From assembly GCA_029721435.1 (NCBI GenBank), contig CM056592.1:34483611-34547610 (forward strand): a stretch of DNA of 64,000 nucleotides, written 5' to 3'. A model generated the notes under the pieces. The model saw only the letters and a program-made list of their open reading frames with translations. It searched no databases and was not told the origin of the DNA. This stretch comes from Gymnothorax reevesii. Taxonomy: Eukaryota > Chordata > Actinopteri > Anguilliformes > Muraenidae. This document shows positions 28,361-41,019 of the stretch, in pieces. The translations under genes were made by a program, and so were the position numbers. Position 1 is the stretch's first letter; each line of letters begins with the position of its first letter.

Positions 28361-28902
28361 CACTGCCCGGCCAAAAAAAAGTCACCTTTTGGAAATTAAT
28401 GGACAAATTCTATAATTGGATCATTATTGCAGTTATTAATGTTTCAGCTGGCAATAATCATTTTAACCCTGACTGATGAAGCGCGTCGCTACTCATTTCT
28501 TAAAAAATCATGTCGGAAGACACATCCCCTGATGGTGGAAAAGATGTTACAGTATTTCAGAACGGGGAAGATATTGGCCTGTATCTAGCAAAGTAAACCA
28601 TGAATGACAAAAACTAGTATGAGGAATGATTTTCACAAACAAATTTGCCACCACAAAGTCCTGACCTTAAACACATTAAAAGTTATTGGGATGTGCTCAA
28701 GAATGACCACTGAGTGGTACAACCATTATGTCGAGAAGATAAGATCTCGGCCAAAAATGATGGCATTTCTGATCGAAAATAACTGTTCGGGCATTGCATA
28801 TAGTTGTCAAAACAATGACAAGACGAATGTGCACTGTAATCAAAGCTGCTGGGGTTCTAATTAAATATTTGAGTGTGCAACTTTTCTTTTGGCCGGACAG
28901 TG
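28361..28902 (+). mobile_element. Tc1-type deletion derivative (542 bp)
   Basis: Flanked by TA (28359-28360 and 28903-28904) with terminal repeats CACTGCCCGGCCAAAA on the left and the complement of CACTGTCCGGCCAAAA on the right. The interior keeps only a vestige of transposase sequence (a PDLKHIKSYWDVLKN-like stretch near 28660-28705, corresponding to the end of the DDE core). It is an internally deleted, non-autonomous copy. Confidence 0.82.
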
Positions 28903-29815
28903 TATGATTGAAGGTCTTCAAAAAGATTTATAAAGACAGACGTAATCAATGTCTTGAAGAAGAAATGCTGAATATTTTGCTGCTACAGAGTTTATTTGTG
29001 TATTATTAGCACAATAATGAGGATATAAATACACTCAACAGAGAGGACTGTAGTCACAGAGCAAGAGAGGAAGGAAGCCAAAACGACTCATTCAGTGTCC
29101 CCCCCTTATTAAAGCAATAAATGGCCATCCCTGGCGATTTAACATTTATTAGTGAGGTTCGATTGCCTTTTTAATGAGTCAACTATGTTTTATAAAAGCA
29201 CAACCACCTTTCCAAAATCCTCAGCTCTTAACCTTTCAAAAAGCTTGACTGCCTTTCCCTAACCCTGAATTCTAACCTTAAGTTGTAAAAAGCATGATTT
29301 CCTTTCCTTAACCCTGAAATATAATGTCAAAATAATTAATAGAACTATTCTCAAGTCACTTTTAGTGGCGACAGTAGGGCCCTATTAGCCCATGTCTATG
29401 GTGCTAATAACAAATGATGACGCCCATTCAATCGACTGATAACATTCAAAGCACGTGCTACATCGGCATCATCTTGGAAATTATGTAGGAAGGAGATTTT
29501 GACAAGTCATAGCCAAGTCATGAATGTGTATCAAAAACAATAAAGTGTCAACCATTGAACCTTGGCTTACTCCAAATAGTATTTTTAGTTTCTTGTGTAT
29601 CCAACCAATAATGAACACAAATAGTTCTCTATCATTTAAAGAGTTAATAAGTCACTTGAGAGCCATATTTATTGAGTTTTGAGATAAGAATTTTGTAACT
29701 TACAGTATCAAAAGATAAATCTAAAGAGATGCCAAGCAAGATTTAAAACAGAGGATATATGTTTGATTCACCGCAACAGTGCTAGTTCGACCAGGCATTT
29801 GAAAAAATATATATA
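28903..29815. other. Noncoding stretch
   Basis: No gene seen. A short ATAT run precedes the next Tc1 element near 29807-29815, a plausible TA target. Confidence 0.5.
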
Positions 29816-31316
29816 CAACCCAAATCCCGAAATAGTTGGGAAACATTTCAAATGTTAAAACTGAGACATTACATTACATTTTTCATCCACAAAATGAGCT
29901 TATTTCAAATCTTCTGGCGCAACAGGTCTCAAAAAATTTGGTACAATGTGAAAAAAGGGCTGAAAAGGCAATCAATATATAAGAATCAGCTAAAAGAACA
30001 TTTAGCAAGTAATGAATTTCACTTGCATTAGGTGTGTAACATGTCTTAGAGAGTCTCTCAGAAGTAAAGATGGCCAGAGGCTCTCCAAACTATGAAGGCT
30101 TCCGTAAAAAAAAATGTGGAATACTTTAAAAACAATGCTCCTCAACGTCAAATTGCAGAGGCTTTGAAGGCCTCATCATCGATAGTGCATAACATCATCA
30201 AAAGATTCAGAGATATTGGAAAAATCTCTGTGTGTAAGGGACAAAGCCGAAGACCTTTACTGGATGCCCATGATCTTTAGGCCCTCAGACGCCACTGCAT
30301 AACTCACCGGCCTGATTCTGTTATTGACATTACTAAATGGGCCTAGGAATACTTCAAGATACCACTGTCTGTAAACACAGTCCGCCGTGCCATCCACAGA
30401 TGCCACCTAAAACTCTATCATGCCGAAAGGAAGCCATTGTTGAGCATGATCCAGAAGCGTCGCTGTGCTCTGTGAGCCAAGGCTCATTTAAAATGGACTG
30501 TAGCAAAGTAAAAAAGTGTCCTGTGGTCAGATGAGTCCAAATTTGACATTCTTGTTGGAAATCATGAGCGTCGTGTCCTCCAGGCTAAAGAGGAAAAAGA
30601 CCACCCCTCCTGTTATCAGCAGTCAGTTCAAAAGCCAGCATCTCTGATGGTATGGGGATGCATTAGTGCATATGGTGTGGGGCACTTGCATGTTTTAAAA
30701 AGTACCATGAATGCTGATAGGTATATAAAGGTTTTAGAGCAACATATGCTCCCCTCCAGATGACATCTATTCCAGGGACGGCTTGTGTATTTCAGCAAAA
30801 CAATACAAAACCACATACTGCAGCTATTACAACAGCATGGCTTTGTAGTAGAAGAGTTTGTGTGCTGAACTGGCCTGCCTGCAGTCCTGATCTTTCATCG
30901 ATTGAGAACATTTGGCGCATAATTAAAAGTCCGTCAAAGGAGACCAAAAACTCTCCAGCAGCTGGAAGCCAGTATTAAAGAAGAGTGAGATCAAATTCCA
31001 ATGGCTAAACTCAAGAAACTTGTCTCCTCAATGCCCAGACACCTCCGCTCTGTGTTAAAAAGAAGAGGGGATGCTACACCATGGTCAAAAGGCCCCTGTC
31101 CCAACTTTTTTTTTTTTTTTTGAGAGCTGAGCAGCCATGAAATTTGAAATGAGCTCATTTTTTGGATAAAATCGTAAAATCTCTCAGTTTCAACATTTGC
31201 TATGTCATCTCTGTTCTGTTGTGAATAAAATACTGGCTGGTGTGATTTGAAAGTCATTGCGTTTTGATTTTATTCACAATTTACACTTTGTCCCAAATAT
31301 TTCAGAATTGCGGTTG
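29816..31316 (+). mobile_element. Tc1-like element (same family as 3357-4822), dead transposase
   Basis: 1,501 bp with TA at 29814-29815 and 31317-31318. The left end begins CAACCCAAATCCCGAAATAG and then jumps into inner sequence, so part of the left terminal repeat is deleted. The right end is ..TTCAGAATTGCGGTTG. The transposase (from about 30070) is riddled with stops and frame changes, but WSDESKF and SSIENIW remain. It differs from the 3357 copy by the lost left repeat here versus the lost 5' end there, so neither can move on its own. Confidence 0.87.
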
Positions 31317-31399
31317 TATATATATTTATGGCGGTCAGACATTGTTGTTATCAATTAAGTGCTTTTAGATTCTGGGAGGTTAGCATCTCCAGAATTTTT

Positions 31400-32660
31400 G
31401 AAAACAGGGTAATCAAATCAGAATCAGACCGTTTATTTGCCAGGTATCAGTATACCAGAATATTTCTTTTGGTTCAGATGTCGGCATAAATTACATCAAT
31501 TTTTAAAGGTAATTGAAATATGCTATCACAAAACATAAAAAAATAGACTCTACACAAACTGAAAGTCCAGAGGAAATGCAATGCCAAACCGCAGTTAGAG
31601 AGCATATGTGCCCTATCTGTAGCGTGGGGGAAGTTTCAAAAATTGAAGCGGGAAAGTTTCAAAAATTCAAAATTCTTTCAATCTGAGACAGTTTTCACCT
31701 AAAAGAGGTAACAAAGTTACCTTGAATAGTTGTAATTCATGTAATGGGGGCGCCTGTGCATCAGGTAAAAGCAGGGGAATGAAGAACAGACCTTGTTTAG
31801 GATGGTGATACCCTAATGGAAGGAGGTACCTGGTCCAGTTTCTCAGGGTTCTCTCTCTTGTTCTCTGCTGCTGCGTAAACCACTTCAACAGAGAATGAAC
31901 TGGATATCAGAGGTCGGCCATGATTTTCACCGACCTCTTCCTCATCCTGGATGAGTACAGGTCTGCAAGGGTGGACAGTCGACAGCTGATAATATTCTCT
32001 GCACTTCTCAATTTTTGCCGCACGGAGCTGACTTTTGATGTGCAGAGATGTAGATCCAACCCAGGCAAAGACAATTATGGCAGCGTAAACCGGACTAGCA
32101 GAGCTTGAGGCAGCCTAAATTTGATCATTTGTTGCAGGAGATACGAGTGCTGCTGCGCCCTCTTCGAAACTGCAGCGCCGTTTCCCATTTGAGATCCTGC
32201 TGAATGGTGGTGCCCAGGACTTTGTGAGACTCCGCTCCGCTGACTGTGGAGCTGTGCATTTCCACCGAAAGCAGCGGCCTGGGTTACTTCCTGAAATCAA
32301 TTATCTTCTCTGCAGTTTTTAATTCGATTAACTCCAGGGTGTTTGCTCCGCGCCATGACTCCAACTGCTCTCGAGATGTGGACTCCTCCTGATTGGAGAC
32401 GAGCCCGACCACAGTGGTGTCATCTGCAAATTCTTTAATAAAGTCTCAATCAGAGGTGCAGGCATTGGCGGAGAGAGAGCGCAGCGGGGGAGAGAGTACC
32501 CAGTCCTTTGGAACACCCGTCCTGAGGTAAGAAGGGTCAGGAATATGGCCGCCCACACTGACATAGTGTTTCCTGTCAGACAGGAAGTTATGGCTCCAGT
32601 AGCAGACAAACGGGAGGATATTGAGCTGCTATAGTTGGTCCAGCTGAAGACTGGGAATAA
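31400..32660 (-). pseudogene. LINE reverse transcriptase remnant (Rex1/L2-like)
   Basis: On the minus strand, reading from 32640 down, a degraded RT shows SVGGHIPDPSYLRTGVPK, then the active-site box EFADDTTVVGLVSN near 32435-32395, and later SHKVLGTTIQQDLKWE near 32210-32170. The 3' tail near 31410-31450 carries the sequence read on the plus strand as AATCAGACCGTTTATTTGCC, a common end of fish LINEs. Stops and frame changes are frequent. The FADD motif makes the RT call safe; the family name is a best guess. Confidence 0.75.
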
Positions 32661-33075
32661 CTGAGTTGAAAGCAGAGCTAAAAATGCACAAACAGTGCGC
32701 AGACATGAGCCTTTAAGTCATTCGGGTATCGCAGGGCAGAATGCAATGCCAAATAGATGATCATTGCTGAATTTACTGGGATCATCTGATTTATAGAGTT
32801 GCATAACTATGGAGATTTTAAATTCATATGGGATAGCAAAAGTTTGGAAATATGAGCGAAATTTTGAGTTAATGAAGCTGCTTCTAATTCCATCATGTCC
32901 TTTGGCAGAATTTTTAAAATTCATAATTATACCGTGGACTTCTTTAGTGCCGAGTGGCTCAAAAGCACAGAGGGAAAGAAACTGACCTTTAATTAAACTA
33001 CAAGAGCTCCCATCAGAGCCTCTGATGTTTGATACCAGAGAAAAGCCAACATTTACAAAAGAAAAAAAAAACATT
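32661..33075 (-). pseudogene. Second LINE RT fragment (N-terminal part)
   Basis: The minus-strand frame at 33074-32718 contains EVHGIIMNFKNSAKGHDGI and IVMQLYKSDDPSKFSN, which resemble the early RT blocks (the region before the catalytic box) of non-LTR elements. The sequence style differs from the downstream FADD fragment, so it may be a separate insertion. It is truncated at both ends. Confidence 0.6.
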
Positions 33076-33569
33076 AAAACTCTCTCAGATCATGACCAGA
33101 ACTGTCCCTCCTAAACACCTCAACAGATACAACTTCTGGAATTTTTTTTTAACGATTATTTGATCAGGCCCCCAGTTGATTTTGTCTTTAGAAGCTTGGG
33201 TAAATTTATCTGGAAAAGATAAAAAAAAAAACTTTTTTTCTTTCCTAAATGATTGAATTAATATATATTTTTATTTGTTATGTTTCCACATTGAAAGGGG
33301 TGGGACATAACAGTTTTCTTATATCTTTTTTTTTCAAAGAAAATTTTTGAAAATTCTTCAGTGATCAGACATTTCCGTTTAGTAGAAGTTTCGATGTTTT
33401 TTCATTTCTTATAGTAGTCAGTGGAAGGCATTTTCAGCACAGTGTTTACGGCAGTAAAACAACTGCTTGTCAGATTTCACCATCATTTTGAAAGTGGTAC
33501 ATTTGGTACTATGGCACTATGAAGAAGAGAGTGATGTATCCTTTCTCTCAAGCTCATTTTCACTGATGC
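33076..33569. other. Noncoding, A/T-rich stretch
   Basis: Several A and T homopolymer runs (for example near 33143, 33217, 33229 and 33325). No gene. Confidence 0.5.
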
Positions 33570-33925
33570 TTCCATCCTTTATCTAAACTACTTCTTCCCC
33601 ATTAGGGCTTCAGGGAGGCTGACGCCTGTTTCAGCTGACTATGGGCAAAAAGCAAGGACACACACCTTAGACAGCTTGCCAATGCATTGCAGGGTGCACT
33701 CACCATTCACTCATACACTCATCCCTATGGGCAATTTAGAGCCTCCAATTAACCTCTAATTAACCTAAATAGTATGTTTTCATGCAGGGGGAGGAAACCG
33801 GAGTTCCCGCAGGAAACCCCCCTAAACATGGGGAAAACATGCAAACTCGGGCAAATGTTTAATTTTTAACCCACGACCTTTTTTCTGTGAGGCAACTGTC
33901 CGACTAACCGTGCCTCCTAACTGCC
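33570..33925 (+). repeat. Common fish interspersed repeat
   Basis: Contains the string CAGCTGACTATGGGCAAAA, then CCTATGGGCAATTTAGAGCC, GGGAGGAAACCGGAGTTCCC and GTGAGGCAACTGTCC. This order is characteristic of a widely dispersed teleost repeat. The ends are unclear and the class is not assigned. The fragments at 24484 and 36437 look like the other end of the same repeat. Confidence 0.65.
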
Positions 33926-34256
33926 CCTCCTTTATTCATTTTCCGCAAAAAATAGTGTAATTCATGTACAATATAAACTGAAAAGTCATGGCGGCTCATA
34001 TCACATTCGTCAGAGCTGAGCACTGGTTTCTCCACAGTCTCGTGGATTTTTTTCATCAGAGGTGCGACAGGAAGTATCAATGAATGCAAGGGGCCTTCAA
34101 AACTGTGATTATATTTCAAGAAACAGGAGCAGGCTTTCACAGTTCGTTGCAGGATACGTAAGGAGGGTTAAACACGGTTTGTTGGCTGCTGTGTTTTGCT
34201 GACCTGTGGCTGGCTGCGCTGCAGTGTGATCCTAGTCAGTTATCTAATCACCTGGT
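33926..34256. other. Noncoding stretch
   Basis: Nothing recognisable. Confidence 0.45.
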
Positions 34257-34468
34257 TTAACCCTTTGAGCGCCGAATACATTTTCAAGGTATTAAAAATG
34301 TAGTGATCCTGAGCTGTTGAAAACCTATCATGTGGCAACTTGTTTAAAAGAGCTTCCCTGTGGGGCTCTTTTAAACAAGTTGCCACATGATAGGTTTTCA
34401 ACAGTGTCTGATTTTGATATCTTACATCATTGGCCGTCTATAGTTGCCCGCGGCACTGAAAGGATTAA
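34257..34468 (+). mobile_element. TTAA MITE, copy B
   Basis: 212 bp bounded by TTAA at 34257-34260 and 34465-34468. The hairpin at 34316-34402 has two perfectly matching 38-nt arms. The terminal repeats are slightly diverged (CCCTTTGAGCGC on the left, GGCACTGAAAGGATT on the right). Confidence 0.87.
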
Positions 34469-36436
34469 CTGACTGATCCTTCACTGTCTGGGTTGCGGTA
34501 TGTTTTATGGTGCTGTCTTATCAGAGTCTATCAAACTATCTGATAACTTACCCTTTAGCTTTAGATTTCTTTTCTTTTTTTAACCACAGTAAGTTCAAGG
34601 AAAACATTTAATCTATTGCAGAGATAAGAAATAAAGTTTCGTCAGCATTTATTTTGCTCAGTCATGTTCATCAACATTTACTCGCACTAAATTCCATGGT
34701 AACATTTGATCCCCTGACGAACAGCGGGGAGAATTGGAACGCTGCTGCCCGTCGGAGATTCAGAAGGATTGAGGTCTGTGCGGTTGAAAAGAACTCGGCA
34801 TATGAAAATGTAGTTCTGAGACTTCGCTGACCTACGCCATCTCCCCTGCCCCTATCCTGTTATTTCGCTGCAAAATATTCACTCCTCGGTCTTTCCAAAG
34901 CTCAGAAATTCAATCTGGTTTGGGCTGAGCTTTTACTGCCATCTGCTGCATCCAGGGTGCAATGTTACCAGCGTTTGCTTGATGCAAAGAGGGGTGTGTT
35001 AAGTGCTACTTTTAAAAAAAATTAACCCACCTACCTTCCCACCATCGCCACATAAGATTTATCAGAATGGTTTTTTTTATTTATTTTTGCTTGTTGTTTT
35101 GCTGCAGCAGGAATAATTACATCTGCAAGTCACTTTTGATTCTACCAGTTATAATTCCAGAATGAATGAACAGGTATAATTGTGAGTAAAACAGATAATT
35201 GCTGCATGGCTGGTCCCTCCGGCTCCATCTCCATCATGCTGCAGCGTTTATCATGCAGACGTAAGCTGTCATCTGTTTCCTTTTTTTCCGTCTGAGCAAA
35301 GCGCCAACCAATTCTAATTACCTGTAATTAAAATTGTGCTCATTAAAAGAACTGCCAGCACAAAGTGAAACCCACACCAGATGTACAAGACAAATATCCG
35401 CGACCGTGGCGGGACTAGCAGCCAAAGATCTCAGTGTGATATATTTAACCATACTGCATGTCTCCATGGCACCTGTCAGCTTGTGAGTTTGCGGAAATAT
35501 GTGGGGATGTAGCGCCATTGCATTGGAGTGTCGTCCGCGCTGTCACTGCAGATTCCTAATGCAAAGTCTGGGAACAGGAACACTTCATGGGCCACATGGA
35601 GGTCTCCCTGATTGACAAGATGCAAAGGAGTCAAAATTTAGACTAAGGGCTGCCCGGTCTATTGATAGAGCCACTCAGTGTGGACACTTCATTAGAATTG
35701 AAGAAACGACTTCTCTGGGAATTCCCTTGCAATGGAAAATGACAGCAGTGACAAAGGGGTAGAATGTCGGCAGGAGCATTTTGGCAACCAAAAGGCAGCG
35801 CATGAGCAAACCTTCAGGAACAAATGCATAAAGAGAAAGATCCTTTGCCCTCAGGTGGGTCCCAGCTCTCTCTTTGTGCATTCTCCTCTGAAGGTTCCCA
35901 CTGAGAATGGACCTTAATGTTCTTCTGCGACTGAGCAAACGTCTGCATGAGTAACTCCGCTGTCAAAGCTGCCCAAGCAGTTTTTGGGAGGCGAATTTTT
36001 GTAGTTCATTCCATGTGTCTATGGGGCTGGCGGGTGGCCTTCAACCTCAGATTTATGCTGTCAAAGAGCAGTAATGAGTTTCCCTGATTCATTCAAAAAA
36101 TAACCACCCCAACCAAGAAACTATTCATGAATCACTTTAATTAGGAGACATGTTGTTCATCTCAGCACAACTCTCCTTACCTTTACATTTTCACTGCAGA
36201 CTTTCAACAAGGTTAACTGGGGTTACTACATCAATTCTTCCTTCTCTCTCTCCTTCCCTCTCCCTGAATTTTTTTAAATTCAAGGTGACAAATGAAGGGG
36301 GAAACCTGAACTGAATAAATGAATGGAGAAACATATGCATCCATTCAAATGCAAACAGGGAATTGACATCCTATTATACTCTGTGGCTTGTATAAAAATT
36401 CTGAGCATGCTTTGCAGACTTGATTCTGAATCAAGA
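34469..36436. other. Noncoding region with a possible conserved element
   Basis: No gene. The part at about 35150-35560 is low in repeats and rich in homeodomain-type cores (CTAATTACCTGTAATTAAAA near 35317-35336). The frames at 35675-35938 and 35732-35917 overlap on opposite strands and match nothing known. Confidence 0.4.
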
Positions 36437-36545
36437 CAGAAAAAGATGTGCGGGGCATGGTGGTGCAGTGGATGGCGGTGTTGCCTCCCAGAAAGGAGGT
36501 TCTGAGGTCAAGCTTTGGTCAGCCAGGACCTTTCTGCGTTCAAGG
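36437..36545 (+). repeat. SINE-like / interspersed repeat fragment
   Basis: Reads GGGGCATGGTGGTGCAGTGG, then GGTGTTGCCTCCCAGAAAGG and a B-box-like TTCTGAGGTCAAG. It is similar to 24484-24595. Confidence 0.5.
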
Positions 36546-36617
36546 AAGTATATCTCATCTGAAACAACTGACAGTCATAAGTTGGAAAGACGTCTATGAG
36601 TAAGGTCAGCAATATAT

Positions 36618-36715
36618 GCAATACGCAACCCCAACTCAGAGAAAGTTTGGACAGGAAATGAAATGCGTATAAAAACAGAGTAGTAATTTCAAATTTTATT
36701 GTTCCATTGTAGACA
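36618..36715 (+). repeat. Tc1 terminal-repeat fragment
   Basis: The run CGCAACCCCAACTCAGAGAA and AAAGTTTGGACAGG, then GCGTATAAAAACAGAGTAG, resembles the outer ends of the Tc1 families elsewhere in the window. Only one end is present. Confidence 0.5.
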
Positions 36716-36870
36716 ACAGTAAATTGTTATGATTCTGTTGTGATTCTTCTCTGTTTGCCATGTTTTTGATGTTCTGCCTGATCTCTGTATTGCCTGACCA
36801 TGCCTTGAATTGTGTACTGTGATTTGGTTACCTGATTATGTTCATGTTTTGTCTAGTTTAGTTTTGCCAT

Positions 36871-38457
36871 TGTAAAACCCCAAAAGAGCAATAACCAAAA
36901 GGCGGATGTTGCCCGGGTTGAAGGCCTTACGTGTTCTTTTAGTCTAACTTTAATTCGAGCATTCTTCTGGCTGGTGTGAATCACAATATAATGGATATTT
37001 TTCACCGTCCGTGGACGGGGCATGAAAGCGCAATGGTTACGATTTATCTGACTCCATATAACAGTTAGAATACAAAATTTAGCAATAATCTCGTTAGAAA
37101 TCTGACTCCAAATTAGAATTAGAATTGATAATTTAGGGAACACCTGCGTGAATCTCGAAACAGTGATAACAGTAACTTAAACTCTAAGGACAAACATGAC
37201 GTGACTTTACCTTGAATTCCAAACAGACAACCACCGCCGCTACATTAATGTCCCATTAATTAACACCATGTTCGAATCCTAGGTTCGTTGGTTAGGTTAG
37301 AGGTTGAAGTCAACCAGCACTGCAACAGCATCTTTTGGCTTGAATTACAGTGAACCCAGATTCACTCCACACTTGGGCTATGAATCCGTATATTGGTAGA
37401 TCCTGGCTGCCTAAATCAACTTAACCAACCGATTCCCACACCGGGCCGCTGGCCAGTCGTTCCTCAGTGGGGCTAAACTATTCCCCTAGGTATTCGCCGA
37501 GACGGGGCTAAGAAGAATAAAAAGATTAAAAGATACGAGACCACGCAAGCTAGAAAAGGAATAACAATAATTTAATTCACCAGGTAGGCACAACTTGAAT
37601 CAAAGAAATAAATGATAAGCCAATTGCCGTTACATATAATTTAGAAGGATTTAGAGTATTTTCATACCTGGAAAAGATGAATGACCACGTGGAGCTATAA
37701 GTCGCTCCACGTGGTCGGGGAGAACTCAAATATTCCCCCGCTCCGCAGAGCAAGGCAACAGGTGACTTACCCCAAGAAGAGACAGAAAAAGAAGCCCAGA
37801 AAGAAGCCAAGAAAGAAGCCCGCCCCCTCAGGATCTCGTACCTTTAAAGACTCCAAACCACGCCTCCGAAAAGGTAGAGGGAAGGTTGGCCGAATCAGAG
37901 TTTTACTGGCCTAGGTGATAAGATAATTTGCACAGGGAGACTAGGGTAGTTGCTTGAATGAATCTTACAAACGAACCATAATTCCAAGGGAAATGAAACA
38001 TGTTCCATTCAACTCCTTGGACTTCCCCGAGAATAAAGAGACCAAACATGATATGAATATGTATTAAAATGATGCAGTTGTCATGGAAAAGCCTTAAGAT
38101 GGAATATTATAGCCCAATTGCGTTATCAATATATAACAGGTTCCTTCCTAGGATATTGAACAGAAATATATTATGAATTTGATAGAGGTTAAGATCGTTT
38201 TAAGCAGCTTAAAAGTAACTGATCCTGACTTTAATTGAGAAGAGGTCTGTGAGTTTCAGAGGGCCAGAGCAAATGGCTCCAAACCCCCTGCTGGGCAGAA
38301 CAAAGGAGATTCGAGGCAGGCAACAGAGCATCCAGGTCGTATAAGCTTGCTGTTAAATCAACCAAATTTTACACATGGAATGTGCCTGTGTTCCAACAAT
38401 ATGAATTGACACGTATTTTGAGTAAAATCCAGCCAAATCAAACTTTCAGGTTCTACA
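36871..38457 (-). repeat. 3' LTR (in element orientation)
   Basis: Direct copy of the LTR at 42800-44386. No insertion or deletion was found between them and no substitution was noticed by eye. The stem-loop lies at 37683-37716. Confidence 0.9.
37683..37716. promoter_or_regulatory. Perfect stem-loop with two CACGTG E-boxes in the LTR
   Basis: Arms GACCACGTGGAGC and GCTCCACGTGGTC (13 nt each) with loop TATAAGTC. It is repeated exactly in the other LTR at 43612-43645. CACGTG is bound by bHLH-Zip factors such as USF, MYC and TFE3. The TATAAG between the two sites could act as a core promoter element. Function is inferred. Confidence 0.6.
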
Positions 38458-38475
38458 AATCCACCCCCTGGCCCC
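38458..38475 (-). other. Polypurine tract of the LTR element
   Basis: On the minus strand, CCAGGGGGTGGATT lies directly before the 3' LTR (TGTAGAA..). It is the expected place for plus-strand priming and agrees with the primer-binding site at the other end. Confidence 0.55.
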
Positions 38476-40222
38476 AGGGGACACAAATCCACCCATGGGG
38501 CCACAAAGGATTATTTGAATGGTCGATAGATTAAAAACGTGAGTATTAAGTATATTTAAAACTATAGAAGAAATTTGACTCCAGATTTGAGTGTGATTGA
38601 GTTTTTCATGACAGTTGCATCACTTAATAAAAATGGATTGTTTCCGTTTAATGCAATGTAATTGAAAATTTAGAGAAGTGTGGTTTGGGACCCCAAAAGA
38701 AAGAGATACCACCGGGGAATTTAACATAAAACGTAGAAAAAACTGGCACAAGACAAGAACGAAACATTTTAATTAAAAGTAATATCTAGGTTTGTTCTAT
38801 GAGTCTATGTTCTGAAATTAGTTGATGTACTAACCGAATCAATTTTATTATGCCAAATAAATGAAAATGTGAAAAGTACTTGTTCCTAAAATCATGAACA
38901 ATAGAGATCGCAGAACAAACCAGCACATAAACCAAAAACTTTCCCATTCTTAACTAGGGAAAGCAAAAAGATTATATGTGCTGCTAAAACTAAGTAACCA
39001 TCCAATTAGAAAAACCCAGTGGGAAAAAATCCAATGGAGGTTACAATATTAAATCATTATGGGGTATCATTAAAGTGCCATTTAAACGTACACAGTTGCA
39101 GACAAGAAACAATGAATATTTACATGAGGTAAATGATGAAATATGGTAAAATGAGAACTTGCAAATCATATAGACATTCAGCAATTTTGTTACATGATAT
39201 GATCTTGCGATCAACTGAGAGAGTGGGGTTGACACACATAATAGGCTGCTCAGAAGCAGTTTTAAAGAATTTCCGATAAAATTATGAAAAACATTAGAAA
39301 GGAGACTTAGGCTAATTTGGATCATTGCATATGTAGTTTTACCTTACTTTAATGAACATAAGGCACACCATCTTTGGCCTTAAGTGTAAGGAACCTATAT
39401 GCCCCAGCCCAATTAGTTGCCAGATTATAAAATAGAATTTAATTGATTCCTCACCACCCATTCTTGTACCAACCCGCACTCTTTACAAGTAGTTCACAAA
39501 TCAACCACAAACACAACTGCAGTCCGTCCATATGAAAATGTCCTCTGTACTGTTCCATTGTGAAGATGAAGTCCGAATCTTCAGCGGCCGCTCACGGTGG
39601 TGCACATGTTAGTTGAGATTAGAGTGTGTGTCCTTTCAGTTGAGCAGAGGAGGAATGGGTTGTGTTTTGTCTGAGATGAAGATCCTGATATCAAAGTTAG
39701 TCGAAAGCATTATGGAGTTTCTGTTCCTTAGGTGAGTCTGGCCAAGTCCGGTCATTGAATCTTTGGTGCCTGTATAGAGAAACTTGGAGAAGCATCCCGG
39801 CACATACACAACAAGATCAAAACACGACATGACCAAAGCAATGTTATTACTCCACCTGTAAGAATCAGAAAATGTTAGTTAATTGAAAACTTTTGGGTGT
39901 GAGGTGCTCAGTGCGAGTTGAAATCTCCCTGAGCCAGCAAACTGTCCTGTAGGGAAGCAATAGATAGGTTAGACCCAATGCCTGTCATCAGCCCACAATT
40001 CACGTCTCCCCCGTCGTGCAACCTTACGATGCTTCAAGGAGAACAGTGACTGAGGAGGTGTGAGTGGCACCAGAAATCCCATCACCCCTGCTTCTAGAGA
40101 AGAAAAACAGATGTAGTCAATACCACAATTTTAGATGAAACAATGCTTTATGGCCTTCCTTTCACACCAGGACGAACCACAGACAAACATGGGGAAGAGC
40201 AAATGGTGTTGATAAGGGTACC

Positions 40223-40223
<1 letters not shown>

Positions 40224-40255
<32 letters not shown>
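40224..40255 (+). repeat. GT microsatellite inside the LTR element
   Basis: About 15 uninterrupted TG units followed by a G run and GCGCGCGC. Confidence 0.95.
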
Positions 40256-40256
<1 letters not shown>

Positions 40257-41019
40257 GGGGCGCGCGCACGTGTGTGGGGATGTGAATGACTACTGTAAAG
40301 TGGGTCTGAGGGGGCCTGTTACCAAGAGCGGGTGTTTTATGGCCCCGCAATAGGGATGTTCGTCCACCCCCTGATGCTCTCTGGTGTGAAGACTGTAAAA
40401 GAAAGAGCTATGCAGGGTGACTGTCTGCATAGTTAAGCCAGAAATGGCCAGAAACAAACAAAAAACAAAAGAAATCAAATCTTGCGTTTGGTCAGAACGC
40501 AGGCCCAAACTTTACGTCTACTATGTCCTTGTTGAACATAGCTGACTCTGAAAAAGAGTGAAGGGGATCAGAGAGAAGGCAGAAGTAGAGGAAAGGCATG
40601 CTATAAAGAAAAAGTAATTAATAGAAATATACCAATCATTGCCAAAAGTGACCAAAATCACCTGGTTCCAATACCCTGGGATAAATGTAAATTAAATGAA
40701 ATTTTAACGGGAGGAAAATGCATCTCCCAAAAGATAATACATTGTAAGCAATTGAAAATTCAATTACCTACTTCAATAAGGCTATAAATTGCTCTTCCAG
40801 TGAAGGCAGACAATATAGACTTAAAGTCCCATTAGGTATTTAAAACTTCAGATGTTATTTGATACACAGAGGCAATGACGATATACAAATGGTCAAAAAA
40901 TATTAATGTAGAGCAATGCATTTGGTGGTACGTTGGATCCACACAAAACGCAATCAGATTAATCGGTTTAGTTCAAATATAAAGTAAGACGGCAAGTAAG
41001 TTTGCCAGTGAAAAGCCTC

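Noticed and set aside
37681..37914. 77-codon Lys/Arg-rich frame (KKRQKKKPRKKPRKKP), intact in both LTRs
   Set aside because: It arises from a purine-rich tract and runs against the element orientation given by the primer site. Identity between copies is expected for LTR twins and is no evidence of coding.
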